From: Planctomycetota bacterium
GTDB lineage: Bacteria; Planctomycetota; Planctomycetia; Gemmatales; Gemmataceae
DNA length: 64,000 nt
Assembly (NCBI GenBank): GCA_021781415.1
Contig: JAJXWW010000005.1
Location: 1 to 64,000, forward strand
Reading direction: 5' to 3'
Below, piece by piece: positions 45,562-54,517 of this stretch (position 1 is the stretch's first letter; every line of letters starts with the position of its first letter). Below the pieces are notes generated by a model that was not told the origin of the DNA, made no database searches, and was given only the letters and a program-made list of their open reading frames with translations. The translations under genes and the position numbers were made by a program.

Positions 45562-47499
45562 TCAGCCTGCCGCCGAGGAGTCGAGACCAATCGTTTGCAA
45601 GGCTTGGCGTTTGAAATCCGCGGCGAAAGTTTGCATGAAGGCGTCGGCCTCTTCGCATTCCCTTCTCCATTCCGCATCGGACGCGGCGGACGGACGCGGC
45701 GGGGTACAGACCTCCAAATACATCTTCGCTTTCGGTTCGGTGCCGCTCGGACGCAGAACCACGCGCGCTCGTTCGCCGCAGCGAAAGACCATCACGTTGC
45801 GCGAAGCGGCGTCGGTAGCTCCCTTGAGAGGTCCGAATCGTCCGTTTTCGTCGCGCAGATCCTCGAACTCGGTCACCGCGAGTCCGGCGAGGCGGCGCGG
45901 CGGCGTTCGCCGCAGTCCTTCCAGCATCCGCGCCATCTGTTGTTTGCCCTCCAAGCCGCGCATGAAGACCGATGCGCCCTCGTTGCGGATGTAGCCGAAT
46001 TCACGATACAAGCGGTCTAAATAATCCATAACGGTTCGTTGCCGTCGCTTCTGGTCGAGCGCCAGCTCCGCCATCAACAGGGCCGCTCCCGCCGCATCCT
46101 TATCGCGGATGTCCGGCGTCGTCAAAACGCCGTGGCTTTCTTCGACGGCCAAGACAAAATCGGCCGGCGTCCCACGAATGTCGCCGTAGGCTCCCTCCCG
46201 CTCTAAATGCCAAAGCACATCGGCGATGTATTTGAATCCGACCAGCAAATCGTCCACGATCTGCACCTTGAACCGGCGGGCGATCCGCGTCACCAGACTC
46301 GTCGTCACTTCGGTGCGGACGACGAGGGGCGACGGGGGCAAGCGCCCCTGCTGCGCGAGTTTGCTCAGCTTGAAGTGCGTCAATAACGCCGCCATTTGAT
46401 TGCCATTCAGGACGTGCCATGTACCGCCCTTATCGGGAACCATTGCGCCGAGTCGATCGGCGTCGGGATCGGTAGCCAGAACCAGATCGGCGTTTCGTTG
46501 CCGCGCCAAATCGGCGGCTCGATCCATCGACTCGTGGACCTCCGGGTTCGGCGACTTGGTGACATTGGGAAACCGACCGTCGGGCGTCATCTGTTCCGCG
46601 ACGGGGATGACTTGGAAGCCCTGTTCGACGAGCGTTTTCATGGCCGTCAACGCTCCGACGCCGTGCAAGGGCGTGAAGACGACGCGGAAGTCGTCGAGGT
46701 TCGGCGGCGGCACGAGACTGGTTTTGCGGCAGGCATCAATGTAACCGCGATGGGCGGCGTCATCGAGCCAGTGTAGTTTCGGCGAGCGCTGCGTTTCGGC
46801 CCACGTCAGCGACTTGATGGTCGTCACCCGATCGACGAGATCGGCCACGATCTGATCGTCGGGCGGCACCGGCTGTGCGCCGCGCTCGTCGTAGAATTTG
46901 CCGCCGTTGTCGTCGGGCGGATTGTGCGAGGCGGATACGTTCAGCCCCCCGTGCGCGCCGAGGTGCCGGATCGTGTACGACAGCTCCGGCGTGGCCAAGA
47001 AATGGTCGCTGTCGTTGGGCAGAAGGTAGGCGTGAACTCCGTTGGCGACATAGACGTTCGCAGCGTGCTGGGCAAGATCGCGCGAGGAGAGATGCAAAAC
47101 GGGATTCGGTAGATCGAGATTGTACTGGCGTCGTTGATCTTCAAAGCGGCGCACGTCGTAGGCGAGAACGACGCACAGCGGATCGACGCCGGGGAATTTC
47201 TCCTTGAGATATTCGCAATGTCCTTGAACCGAGGCGCGCAGCGTCCATCCGTTCATCCGATTGGGTCCGATGCCGACCGCGCCGCGCCGTCCCCCCGTGC
47301 CGAAGGGGAGAATTTGATAGAAGCGATCCAGCAAACCCGGCCATTGTTTCGACTCGATCAGCCAATGGACTTGCGGTCGATACGCCGCGAACTCCTCTTC
47401 AGTCAGCCATTGCCGCAAGAACTTTAGCGCCTGTTCCTTCAAGCCTTCGTCCGCCTCAACGCCGCGAAATCCCTCGGCGGCCAATGCCATCCAATCCAT
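45562..47499 (-). CDS. Phospho-sugar mutase (phosphoglucomutase/phosphomannomutase family)
   Basis: A 645-residue alpha-D-phosphohexomutase, longer than most and close to the PgcA/PGM2 type. The four domains are visible: an N-terminal substrate loop LPFGTGGRRGAVGIG; the phosphoserine loop NVSASHNPPDDNGGK with catalytic Ser; the metal loop LATDPDADRLGAMV; the sugar-specificity loop AVEESHGVLTTPDIRDKDAAGA; and the phosphate-binding C-terminus LRPSGTEPKAKMYLE. It interconverts hexose 1- and 6-phosphates to feed nucleotide-sugar synthesis. It lies upstream of the HEAT/Pro-rich gene with a gap of 258 bp. Confidence 0.95.
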   Translation of the reverse strand: MDWMALAAEGFRGVEADEGLKEQALKFLRQWLTEEEFAAYRPQVHWLIESKQWPGLLDRFYQILPFGTGGRRGAVGIGPNRMNGWTLRASVQGHCEYLKEKFPGVDPLCVVLAYDVRRFEDQRRQYNLDLPNPVLHLSSRDLAQHAANVYVANGVHAYLLPNDSDHFLATPELSYTIRHLGAHGGLNVSASHNPPDDNGGKFYDERGAQPVPPDDQIVADLVDRVTTIKSLTWAETQRSPKLHWLDDAAHRGYIDACRKTSLVPPPNLDDFRVVFTPLHGVGALTAMKTLVEQGFQVIPVAEQMTPDGRFPNVTKSPNPEVHESMDRAADLARQRNADLVLATDPDADRLGAMVPDKGGTWHVLNGNQMAALLTHFKLSKLAQQGRLPPSPLVVRTEVTTSLVTRIARRFKVQIVDDLLVGFKYIADVLWHLEREGAYGDIRGTPADFVLAVEESHGVLTTPDIRDKDAAGAALLMAELALDQKRRQRTVMDYLDRLYREFGYIRNEGASVFMRGLEGKQQMARMLEGLRRTPPRRLAGLAVTEFEDLRDENGRFGPLKGATDAASRNVMVFRCGERARVVLRPSGTEPKAKMYLEVCTPPRPSAASDAEWRRECEEADAFMQTFAADFKRQALQTIGLDSSAAG

Positions 47500-47593
47500 A
47501 ACGCAACCTCATCCCCAGAATAAATGGCAGTCGAAACCGCGAGAATGATACTAGAAACCGAGGGCAAGTGGGAAGGGAGAAGCGCCGGCGCGC

Positions 47594-48685
47594 TCATCGC
47601 CGGGCATGGAGGTATAGATCGCCGTCCACGTCTCGATGGGTCCACTCGGTCCATCGCGGAGCGCTCGCTACGCTGTCGATCCCCTCGCCGCCGAACGCGC
47701 TCGTTGCCGTCGTGCCGCCGATCAGCAGCGGGGCGAGAAAAAGGTGCAATTCGTCGAGTGCCGAGGCATCGAGCAACGCGCCGAAGACGCCGCCGCCCCC
47801 TTCGACGAGGACGTTCGTAAAACGCCGTCGGCCCAGTTCGAGCAATAGGTCATCGACGCCGACGCGGCCTCGATGCTCCGGCAAAATCAGCACTTCGCAG
47901 CCGTGTGCGCGCAGGATTGCTCGTTTCGTTTCCGGCGCGCGCTCGGTGACTGCAAGAATCGTGGGGACCGTGTTAGCGGTTCGTACCAGGTTGGAATCCT
48001 CGGCAATGCGACCTTCCGTGTCGAGAACGATGCGGGCCGGGGTGCGCGGGCCAGGCGGACGCGCGGTCAGTTGCGGATCGTCGGCGCGGACGGTACCGAT
48101 GCCCACGAGAACGGCATCCATTCGGCCTCGCAACTCGTGGACGAGACGGCGCGAGGACTCGTTGCTGATCCAACGCGAATCGCCGCTCCGCGTGGCGATC
48201 TTGCCGTCGAGAGACATGGCCCATTTGGCATGGACCCACGGACGACCTGTCGCCAGCAGTTTCAGATACGGTGCGTTGATCCGGCGCGCCTCGGCCTCGC
48301 CCACGCCGTATTCGACGAGGACACCCGCTTGGCGCAACAACGCACCCCCTCGGCCAGAAACGGCCGGAAACGGATCGGACATGGCGGCTACAACTCGACG
48401 AATCCCGGCTCGAAGAACGGCCTCGGTACAGGGAGGCGTCTTGCCGCGATGACAACACGGTTCCAGAGTGACGTACAAAGTCGCGCCGCGCGCCGCTTCT
48501 CCGGCGGCGATGAGAGCGTGAACCTCGGCGTGCGCCTCGCCGTAGCGCTGGTGCCAGCCTTCGCCGACGAGTTGCCCCTGGCGCACCACCACCGCGCCGA
48601 CGAGCGGATTCGGCTCGACCCATCCCCGACCCCGCTCGGCCAGTTCCAATGCGCGACCCATCCAGCTTTTGTCCGCTTCCATCAT
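47594..48685 (-). CDS. ribD: Bifunctional riboflavin deaminase/reductase
   Basis: RibD deaminates the pyrimidine precursor of riboflavin and reduces its ribosyl chain. It has 363 residues from the ATG at 48685 with GGAG 7 nt upstream. The N-terminal deaminase domain has the zinc ligands HAEVHAL and PCCHRGKTPPCTEAV. The reductase domain starts KWAMSLDGKIATRSGDSRWISNE and ends with NVLVEGGGGVFGALLD. No FMN riboswitch is recognisable in the 160 nt upstream, which are filled with repeats. No other rib gene is in the window. Confidence 0.96.
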   Translation of the reverse strand: MMEADKSWMGRALELAERGRGWVEPNPLVGAVVVRQGQLVGEGWHQRYGEAHAEVHALIAAGEAARGATLYVTLEPCCHRGKTPPCTEAVLRAGIRRVVAAMSDPFPAVSGRGGALLRQAGVLVEYGVGEAEARRINAPYLKLLATGRPWVHAKWAMSLDGKIATRSGDSRWISNESSRRLVHELRGRMDAVLVGIGTVRADDPQLTARPPGPRTPARIVLDTEGRIAEDSNLVRTANTVPTILAVTERAPETKRAILRAHGCEVLILPEHRGRVGVDDLLLELGRRRFTNVLVEGGGGVFGALLDASALDELHLFLAPLLIGGTTATSAFGGEGIDSVASAPRWTEWTHRDVDGDLYLHARR

Positions 48686-48736
48686 CTCCACACTCCGTCG
48701 ATGGTGAGACCGTCTTTTTAACAGTACAGCGCTACT

Positions 48737-48827
48737 CCCCTCTCCCCTGTACTCGAGGGAGAAGGGTTAGCCGCGACGCGCCAGCGGAGCGCGTTTGCCC
48801 CTCTCCCCCGAGTACAGGAGGGAGGGG
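48737..48827. repeat. Composite of GTACTC palindromes (copies 3 and 4) and a TTAGCCGCGACGCG arm
   Basis: Copy 3 (48737-48766, CCCCTCTCCCC-TGTACTC-GAGGGAG) and copy 4 (48798-48827, CTCTCCCCCGAGTACAGG then AGGGAGGGG) flank a half palindrome, TTAGCCGCGACGCG with CCAGCGGAGCGCG (48767-48793), related to the purA hairpin. Upstream at 48719-48732 is the word TAACAGTACAGCGC shared with the MITE end. The whole sits between ribD and the winged-helix gene. Confidence 0.7.
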
Positions 48828-48845
48828 AGCTATTCGGATTGGCTC

Positions 48846-49901
48846 TTACTGGGATTGTATTTCGAGTTGGGCGGCGGTGCGGATCGTGCCTTCTCCGGAC
48901 AGAAGCCAGGCTTCCTGCTTGATGGCATCGCTCCGGAGGATCCGCAAGCGTTCGAGGAGTCGCGGCGGCGCGTGGACAATCAAACGGTGTTCGAGCCGTT
49001 CGAGTCGGCTCGCCTCAATGTCTTCCACATTGAGTCCGCGCGGCTGGGACCAGTCGCGCCAGGCTTGCCGCCATTGCTGAGGCGACGGTTCGTCGAACAG
49101 TTCGGGTAAGTCGTCGCGCCAGGCCTTCGACAGCGTCGCCAGCGGCTTGGGATCCAGCGTCCAGTCTTCCGAGCGCGCGGGGAACCCCTTGACACAAGCC
49201 TCCTTGTCGACCGGGGAGAAATCGAGGAAGGCGAACCATTGCGTCGTCACGGCATCGACAATCACGCGCCGCCAACTCGATTCCACGTCGGTTCCATCGG
49301 GAAGCAACAGAGCCTCCACATCGCTGGGAAAGCGACGGAGCGATTTCCACTCCGGCGATTGGTTGATGCACGTCTCCAAGCGAGCAATCTCGAAACCAGG
49401 CGCGGCCGTGTCGGGCGTTGGAGAACTCAAACCGGTGGGCCAGGGTCGATCGAGCGGAAGAAAGGAGGGGGGAAGATTCGCCGTCGCCTTATCGAGAAAG
49501 GCGAACGTGCGGCGTTGGTCGAGGATCGCGTCGAGGGTGCCGGTCTCTACGGTCTTCCGTCCCGCCGGGGTCAACCGCCACAGCCCCGCTCCGTTGCGAT
49601 GGAGCAATCCAAGCGCCGTGAGTTCGCGGACGAGTTGTCCTAGAATCTGCTCGTCCAATTGGAGGTCTTTTAAGGAGCTAATCCATTCTCCACTCAGGGG
49701 AACGCGCGCGCTGGCGAACTGGAGGAGCGCTCGCTGCCAACGATCGAGGGGATGGGCGCGGCGAACGCGGACGAGCGCCTCGACCCGATGGAGTAGGAAC
49801 CGCCCGACGCGCATTTGTCTTGGCTTTCGCTCGGACAACCCGCGCCACCATGCCAAGAGAACGCGACTACCGGGCCAAGCCGGGGCGAGCGCAGCGCTCA
49901 T
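48846..49901 (-). CDS. Winged-helix protein of unknown function, partner of the SF1 helicase
   Basis: A 351-residue protein. Its ATG at 49901 overlaps the helicase stop by ATGA, so translation is coupled; the open frame further upstream lies inside the helicase gene and is ignored. Residues about 55-120 resemble a winged helix (LDRWQRALLQFASARVPLSG, ELTALGLLHRNGAGLWRLTPAGRKTVE). The C-terminal 220 residues match nothing I know; they contain repeated Trp motifs (SSWRRVIVDAVTTQWFAFLDF, LSKAWRDDLPELF, QWRQAWRDWSQPR) and an Arg-rich end. No nuclease or transmembrane motif is evident. It presumably works with the helicase on DNA or RNA. Confidence 0.78.
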   Translation of the reverse strand: MSAALAPAWPGSRVLLAWWRGLSERKPRQMRVGRFLLHRVEALVRVRRAHPLDRWQRALLQFASARVPLSGEWISSLKDLQLDEQILGQLVRELTALGLLHRNGAGLWRLTPAGRKTVETGTLDAILDQRRTFAFLDKATANLPPSFLPLDRPWPTGLSSPTPDTAAPGFEIARLETCINQSPEWKSLRRFPSDVEALLLPDGTDVESSWRRVIVDAVTTQWFAFLDFSPVDKEACVKGFPARSEDWTLDPKPLATLSKAWRDDLPELFDEPSPQQWRQAWRDWSQPRGLNVEDIEASRLERLEHRLIVHAPPRLLERLRILRSDAIKQEAWLLSGEGTIRTAAQLEIQSQ

Positions 49902-52900
49902 ACGCCGCTGCCTTCCTGAACGAGAAACGCCGAGGGATGATTTCCTCGGCCTTGGAGGTATTGCACCAGTCGCGTGGCAATGCGGCCTTCGCGCCGGGCA
50001 GCTTCGTCGTCGAGGTGATCCAGCGGGCCTCGCCATTGGCTGCGCCGCGCTAGCGTGCCGGGATCGCCGAAGAGAATCAGCCCGGAAGCGGCGCGCGTCA
50101 TTGCCTGAGTCAATGCCTGGGGATGTTCGCCGTAGGGAACGGCGCGATGGGTGTGGCTGCGCGTCAAACTGATCAAGGCGAGGAGACATTCGCGCTGCGC
50201 GAATGCCGAGGGCGATCCGATTTCGATGGAAACCACCGGATGAGCGAGGAACGAAGTCTTGCGCAGCATCTGCCGCAGCAACTCGACTTGAGCGGAATAC
50301 AGGGCCACGATCGCCACGGCGGAACCGTTGCACCCAGACGAACGGGAAGCCGCGCGGCGTTGCCGCCAGCCCTCGCAAGCCGCGAGGAATCCGTCGTCTC
50401 GCGTCAAGACATCGAGATACTGGACCACCGCCCGGGCTTCGAGATAGTTTACTAATCCTCTGGGGGGCAGATGGGCGCGGAGATCGGCAGGAATGGGGTC
50501 CAACGGGCGGCGGTCGGATAGTTCGATCTCCAGCCCCGCGCCTCCCTTGAGGGTGCGTAGACGCGATCCGCGCACCGAGACGCCTACGGCGGAAGAGGAT
50601 TCAGCCTCGCCGCGTCCGCGCTCTCGGGAGTGCGTCGAATACCGAGTGTCTTCGAGAGCCAGAGGTGGAACGGCGACGAACTCGACGGCGCGAAGCGGCC
50701 AGGAAGCCGCGGCCTCCGTCTTGATCGGCGTGCAGCTGCCGTCGAAGAGTAGGTCCGAGAGGAAGTGCGCGAGCGACGGATCGAGTCGGTGTTGTGCCGT
50801 GAGGCGAATCGTCCGTCCCAACGCGCGCAGTCCAAGCCTTTCGCCGATCCATTCTTCGGCTCGTTGCCGCGTCCATCCCTCGGCGACCGCGAACGCCAAC
50901 GACCGGGTATGCCAATCGAATCCGCCCACCATCCCCCGATGGGCCGTCGTCCGCGCGAGGCATTCGCACACCCCTTGCGCGAGGTCGATCGTCGTGATCT
51001 CGGAGGCGTCGCGGTCGTCCAAATGCAGGACGATCTCCGTCGCCGATTCCGACCAGCGGAGCGATTGCCCGCGCGTCTGCACGGCCAATTCTTCCATCTC
51101 GTTGAAGAGGAATTGCTTCGCCTCGGCGACGTTCATTTCTATCGGGAAATGGATGTCGACAAGTCGAGGCGTTTGCCGAGGCAGCGTGAGAATGCGCAGG
51201 GCGATTTCCGGTCGATCGACGACCGTTTCGGTCTCGATCCACTTCTCGTCGTCGGTGGAGCAATCGCGCAGGCGGCAATGCAAACGTCCTTCGTGGCGCG
51301 TCCACGCGAACGGGAGGTGGCGAGGATCGGCATGGAGATTTTGCCACAGCCGCTCGAAGAAGCTCGGTCGCGGCACGCTTGAGCGTGTCTCTTTGCGGAC
51401 GGGTATTCGGCGTTCGGCGTCGAGTCGCGGTTCGCCGATCAGCACCCAGCGGCGCGCGCGCCGCGCGGCGGCGGCGAATTCGGCTTCGGTGATCTGGTGC
51501 GCCTCTTCCAAAATTAGCAGATCGAACAATAGGGACGGAACGCCGTTGCGATCGCCGAATTGGGCATCGGCAGCAAGCGCGGCGGTGGTGGCGGCGACGA
51601 GGTTGGCGCAGTCGGCCAGCTTGCGCGGCAAGGTTCGTTCGCCTTCTTCTACCGTTCGCAGCCACAGTTCGGCGGCATTCGCTCGGTCCTTCTGTTCGTC
51701 GCGCAACCGCTGCCAGACCGTATGCGCCGATTGCACGGCGACACGCGACATCTCGGTGGGAACGGCCGCTTGCGGCAGCGTCCGACTCAGCGCTCGACCG
51801 CGTTCGTCCGCGACGGCGAGTTGTTGTGTCGCGGCGGCAATCTCGACGTCCAACAAAGAACGACGGCGAGATCGCTCTTCGTCGCACAGCGACTGAAGCT
51901 CGAGGGCGTAACGCGATTCGATTTCGACGCGCTCAAGTTTTTGCGCGGCGATGTCCTCCTCTAATCGCCCCTTGGCCGCTTGCATGTCGGCACGGCGCGT
52001 TTCCAGATCGCGCATCCGTTCGTTCAGTCCGCCCTGCATCACCGAACGCCACCACGACACCGTCCAGACTCGCCGTCCCTGCCGCGATTCGATCAAAGGG
52101 CGCAGTGCCGCGCATTCGTTCTCCAGCTGCGCCTGTTTTCGTTCCGTGGTTTCCAATTCGGCGAGCGCTCCCGCCAGTCGATTGTCGAGTCTTTCCAACG
52201 CCTCGCTCCGTTCGCGTTGGCACTGCTGATGGCGGGACCGGATCGGAGCGTCGGCTCGATCCCACTCAAGCTCATCGCCCTCAAGCCTCGCGCGAGCCTG
52301 TTGCAACGATTGCAAGCGTTCGCCCATCAGCTCGCACTGACCCGCCGACTCTTCCAGCTGGGGCCAGAGCGATTCTTCGCCGGCGCGCGCTTCCAAGCTC
52401 AGCCGTGCGGCTTCCCATGCGGCGCGCGCGGCGGGCAGTGTCTTCTCGCGGAAGTCGCGGAGTCGCTCCGGTAATGTCAGCCGCGCGACGGCGGGAGAGA
52501 GTTCAGCCAGTCTTTCGTCTGCCGCTAGACAGCGGACGGGGCAAACGCTCGCATGTTCGCCCACGCGCTCCAGCACGCCATCGACGGCTGCGGCGTTGGG
52601 AGCGAGAAAGAGAATGCGCTCGCCGCGTTGGGCGGCCTGCAAGATAATCTCGGCGATCAGCCGCGACTTGCCGGTTCCGGGAAACCCTTGAATCAGGAAG
52701 ACATCCGGCGTGGCGACGGCGCGCGCGGCGGCTTCGCGCTGATTCTCATCCAACTCGGCGTCGTGCAATTCTAGGGCGAGAGGCTGCAATGGCTGCAACG
52801 TATGGGCTTGTCCGTTGAGCAAAGTGGACAACAGAGATCGGTTAGGAGCGGCGGTAGGAGCGGGCACGGCCAGTTGATGGGCGAAAACGACGCCCTGCCA

Positions 52901-53062
52901 AGCGGCTCTCGCCAACGCTTCTTGTCGTTGGGCGGGCGAGGCGCGCGAATACCATTCGTCCCACAGGGAGCCATTGCTCGGCGGAGCGTGCGTCAAGTCG
53001 AGCCCCGCTCGGTCGGCGAGCGGTATCGCTTCATCGGGGGTGTGCCGTTCCCGGTGGCTCAT
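49898..53062 (-). CDS. UPF1-like SF1 helicase/ATPase with coiled-coil insertion
   Basis: A 1054-residue ATPase. Walker A is residues 126-133 (GFPGTGKS), preceded by a Q-like motif (LDENQREAAARAV). Motif Ia is ILFLAPNAAAVDGVLERV. Walker B is LLILEEAHQIT (about 513-523), with Glu in place of the first Asp of DEAxQ. Motif III is GEPRLDA. The second RecA domain has SAQVELLRQML and SIEIGSPSAFAQRECLLALIS, then ALTQAMTRAASGLILFGDP, equal to the UPF1 motif VI. Residues about 200-480 form an Arg/Glu/Gln-rich coiled coil between motifs Ia and II. No nuclease domain is seen. It is coupled to the winged-helix gene downstream. Confidence 0.87.
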   Translation of the reverse strand: MSHRERHTPDEAIPLADRAGLDLTHAPPSNGSLWDEWYSRASPAQRQEALARAAWQGVVFAHQLAVPAPTAAPNRSLLSTLLNGQAHTLQPLQPLALELHDAELDENQREAAARAVATPDVFLIQGFPGTGKSRLIAEIILQAAQRGERILFLAPNAAAVDGVLERVGEHASVCPVRCLAADERLAELSPAVARLTLPERLRDFREKTLPAARAAWEAARLSLEARAGEESLWPQLEESAGQCELMGERLQSLQQARARLEGDELEWDRADAPIRSRHQQCQRERSEALERLDNRLAGALAELETTERKQAQLENECAALRPLIESRQGRRVWTVSWWRSVMQGGLNERMRDLETRRADMQAAKGRLEEDIAAQKLERVEIESRYALELQSLCDEERSRRRSLLDVEIAAATQQLAVADERGRALSRTLPQAAVPTEMSRVAVQSAHTVWQRLRDEQKDRANAAELWLRTVEEGERTLPRKLADCANLVAATTAALAADAQFGDRNGVPSLLFDLLILEEAHQITEAEFAAAARRARRWVLIGEPRLDAERRIPVRKETRSSVPRPSFFERLWQNLHADPRHLPFAWTRHEGRLHCRLRDCSTDDEKWIETETVVDRPEIALRILTLPRQTPRLVDIHFPIEMNVAEAKQFLFNEMEELAVQTRGQSLRWSESATEIVLHLDDRDASEITTIDLAQGVCECLARTTAHRGMVGGFDWHTRSLAFAVAEGWTRQRAEEWIGERLGLRALGRTIRLTAQHRLDPSLAHFLSDLLFDGSCTPIKTEAAASWPLRAVEFVAVPPLALEDTRYSTHSRERGRGEAESSSAVGVSVRGSRLRTLKGGAGLEIELSDRRPLDPIPADLRAHLPPRGLVNYLEARAVVQYLDVLTRDDGFLAACEGWRQRRAASRSSGCNGSAVAIVALYSAQVELLRQMLRKTSFLAHPVVSIEIGSPSAFAQRECLLALISLTRSHTHRAVPYGEHPQALTQAMTRAASGLILFGDPGTLARRSQWRGPLDHLDDEAARREGRIATRLVQYLQGRGNHPSAFLVQEGSGV

Positions 53063-53256
53063 TCAGTTCCTCGTCGGCTGTCGCCTCTCCGCGAAACGAT
53101 AAATCGGAACACGGAGAGCCGTCCGTAGTATAGACGGATTCCGCCCGCCAAGCTATCGAAACGCCGTCGATTTAATCCAATTCTCTCGCGGTCGTCTTCC
53201 CTGCGAACGCCGTGCCGATGCTCATTTCATTTTGCGAACGACGCGTCAAACCGCCT

Positions 53257-54207
53257 TCAGGCGCGTCGCTTCACCAAGGTTATCTCATTGCCGCGCTCGT
53301 TGTGTTCGACGCGATCCATAAAAGTTTGAATCAACAACAGACCGCGACCGCTGACCCGTCCGAGATTGGCCGGATCGGTCGGATCGGGCAGCTGTTCGGG
53401 ATCGAAACCGTCTCCCTCATCGCGGATGACGAAGACGGCCTCTCGAGGCGTCATGGCGGCGCGTACCGAGACGCGCCGATCGCACCAAGGCGTTTGCTTG
53501 CGTCGCTCGGCGATCAGGCGATAGTATTCTCCGTCGTCCGTCTCGCGCAACTCCGAACGGATCCCCAGATTGCCGTGCAGAATGGCGTTGGTCAGGGCTT
53601 CATGCAAGGCCACGCCCACCAGAACCAAGCCGCTCGGTTCGCAAAGATGCAGCCGTTCCATTTGGTGTTCGAGATGGCCGACCAACGGGCCGACCAAGGA
53701 GACATCGTTCTCCAACCGATAGAGCGTCTCCTGTTGAATGAGACAATCGAGAGCAAGTTGTTCGCGGCGATTGCTCTGACTGGCGGCCAAAACGCCGTCG
53801 AGAGTGTCTTCCAAGTCGCGCGCCAGACTCTTCTTGGGAACGTAGCTTGCCGCACCGTTACGCAGTGCTTGAATAGAAAGTTCCTCGCTGCCATGAGCGG
53901 TCATCAGGATGACAGGTACCAGCGGATGCTTCGCGCGGATGGCGCGGACCAACTCCAGACCATCCATTTCCGGCATTAGCATGTCGGTGAGAACCACATC
54001 GGCGACTTTGTGCTGCAAAATCTCTAGCGCCTCCTTGCCGTCGGCGGCGAAGAGCGTTTGCCAGCCGGAGATTTTTTGCACGATGGCTCCGGCCAAACGT
54101 CGATCCATTGCCGAGTCATCCACGATCACGACTGTGTGGGCCGCATCGACGGCCTCGGACTCCGGCACGGTCGCCGGCACTTCCGCGGAGAGGTTGGCTG
54201 TACTCAT
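53257..54207 (-). CDS. Response regulator receiver fused to a HATPase (anti-sigma/RsbW-like) domain
   Basis: A 316-residue regulator from the ATG at 54207 with GGAGG 7 nt upstream; the frame continues to 54639, but the extra 144 residues look non-coding. Residues 25-140 form a receiver (Asp30/Asp31, phospho-acceptor Asp75 in VVLTDMLMPEMDG, Lys in SYVPKKSL). A linker helix follows, then a serine-kinase-type HATPase with N box VALHEALTNAILHGN, G1 VIRDEGDGFDPEQL and GRGLLLIQTFMDRV. This arrangement resembles RsbW-like partner-switching proteins. It is divergent from the Pfa-like cluster, so regulating that cluster is possible but unproven. Confidence 0.9.
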   Translation of the reverse strand: MSTANLSAEVPATVPESEAVDAAHTVVIVDDSAMDRRLAGAIVQKISGWQTLFAADGKEALEILQHKVADVVLTDMLMPEMDGLELVRAIRAKHPLVPVILMTAHGSEELSIQALRNGAASYVPKKSLARDLEDTLDGVLAASQSNRREQLALDCLIQQETLYRLENDVSLVGPLVGHLEHQMERLHLCEPSGLVLVGVALHEALTNAILHGNLGIRSELRETDDGEYYRLIAERRKQTPWCDRRVSVRAAMTPREAVFVIRDEGDGFDPEQLPDPTDPANLGRVSGRGLLLIQTFMDRVEHNERGNEITLVKRRA

Positions 54208-54517
54208 GACGACGCCTCCAGATCGTTTTGGGCATAATCCCTCTCTTTCGAGAGTATCCATCGGCGCGGAGTCTCGCAAGCAGAATTCGGCTTTCCTGGC
54301 CAAGTCTTCACCTAAACTAGACCAGAACCTCAGCACGAACGACTCTCTCTCGGCAGCCGGCGAAAGGGAAAGATAACGGATCGTTCGTTCCAAGGGCTTC
54401 CGGAAGAACGACTCCTGGGGTGGCCGAAAAGCGGAGCGTCTCGCCTGCGGGTTCACGAATCGGTAGAATGCCTTTTTAGTTTCGACGAGATGCGGCGCAG
54501 AGCCACGGTGAATCCCC
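54208..54517. other. Divergent promoter region of the Pfa-like cluster
   Basis: About 310 bp between the regulator and pfaD. I see no firm -35/-10 pair, no obvious operator palindrome and no small gene. The SD before pfaD is poor; GGTGAATCCCC precedes the ATG. Confidence 0.4.

Noticed and set aside
48686-48845. FMN riboswitch upstream of ribD
   Set aside because: No RFN-element core is recognisable; the region is occupied by palindromic repeats.
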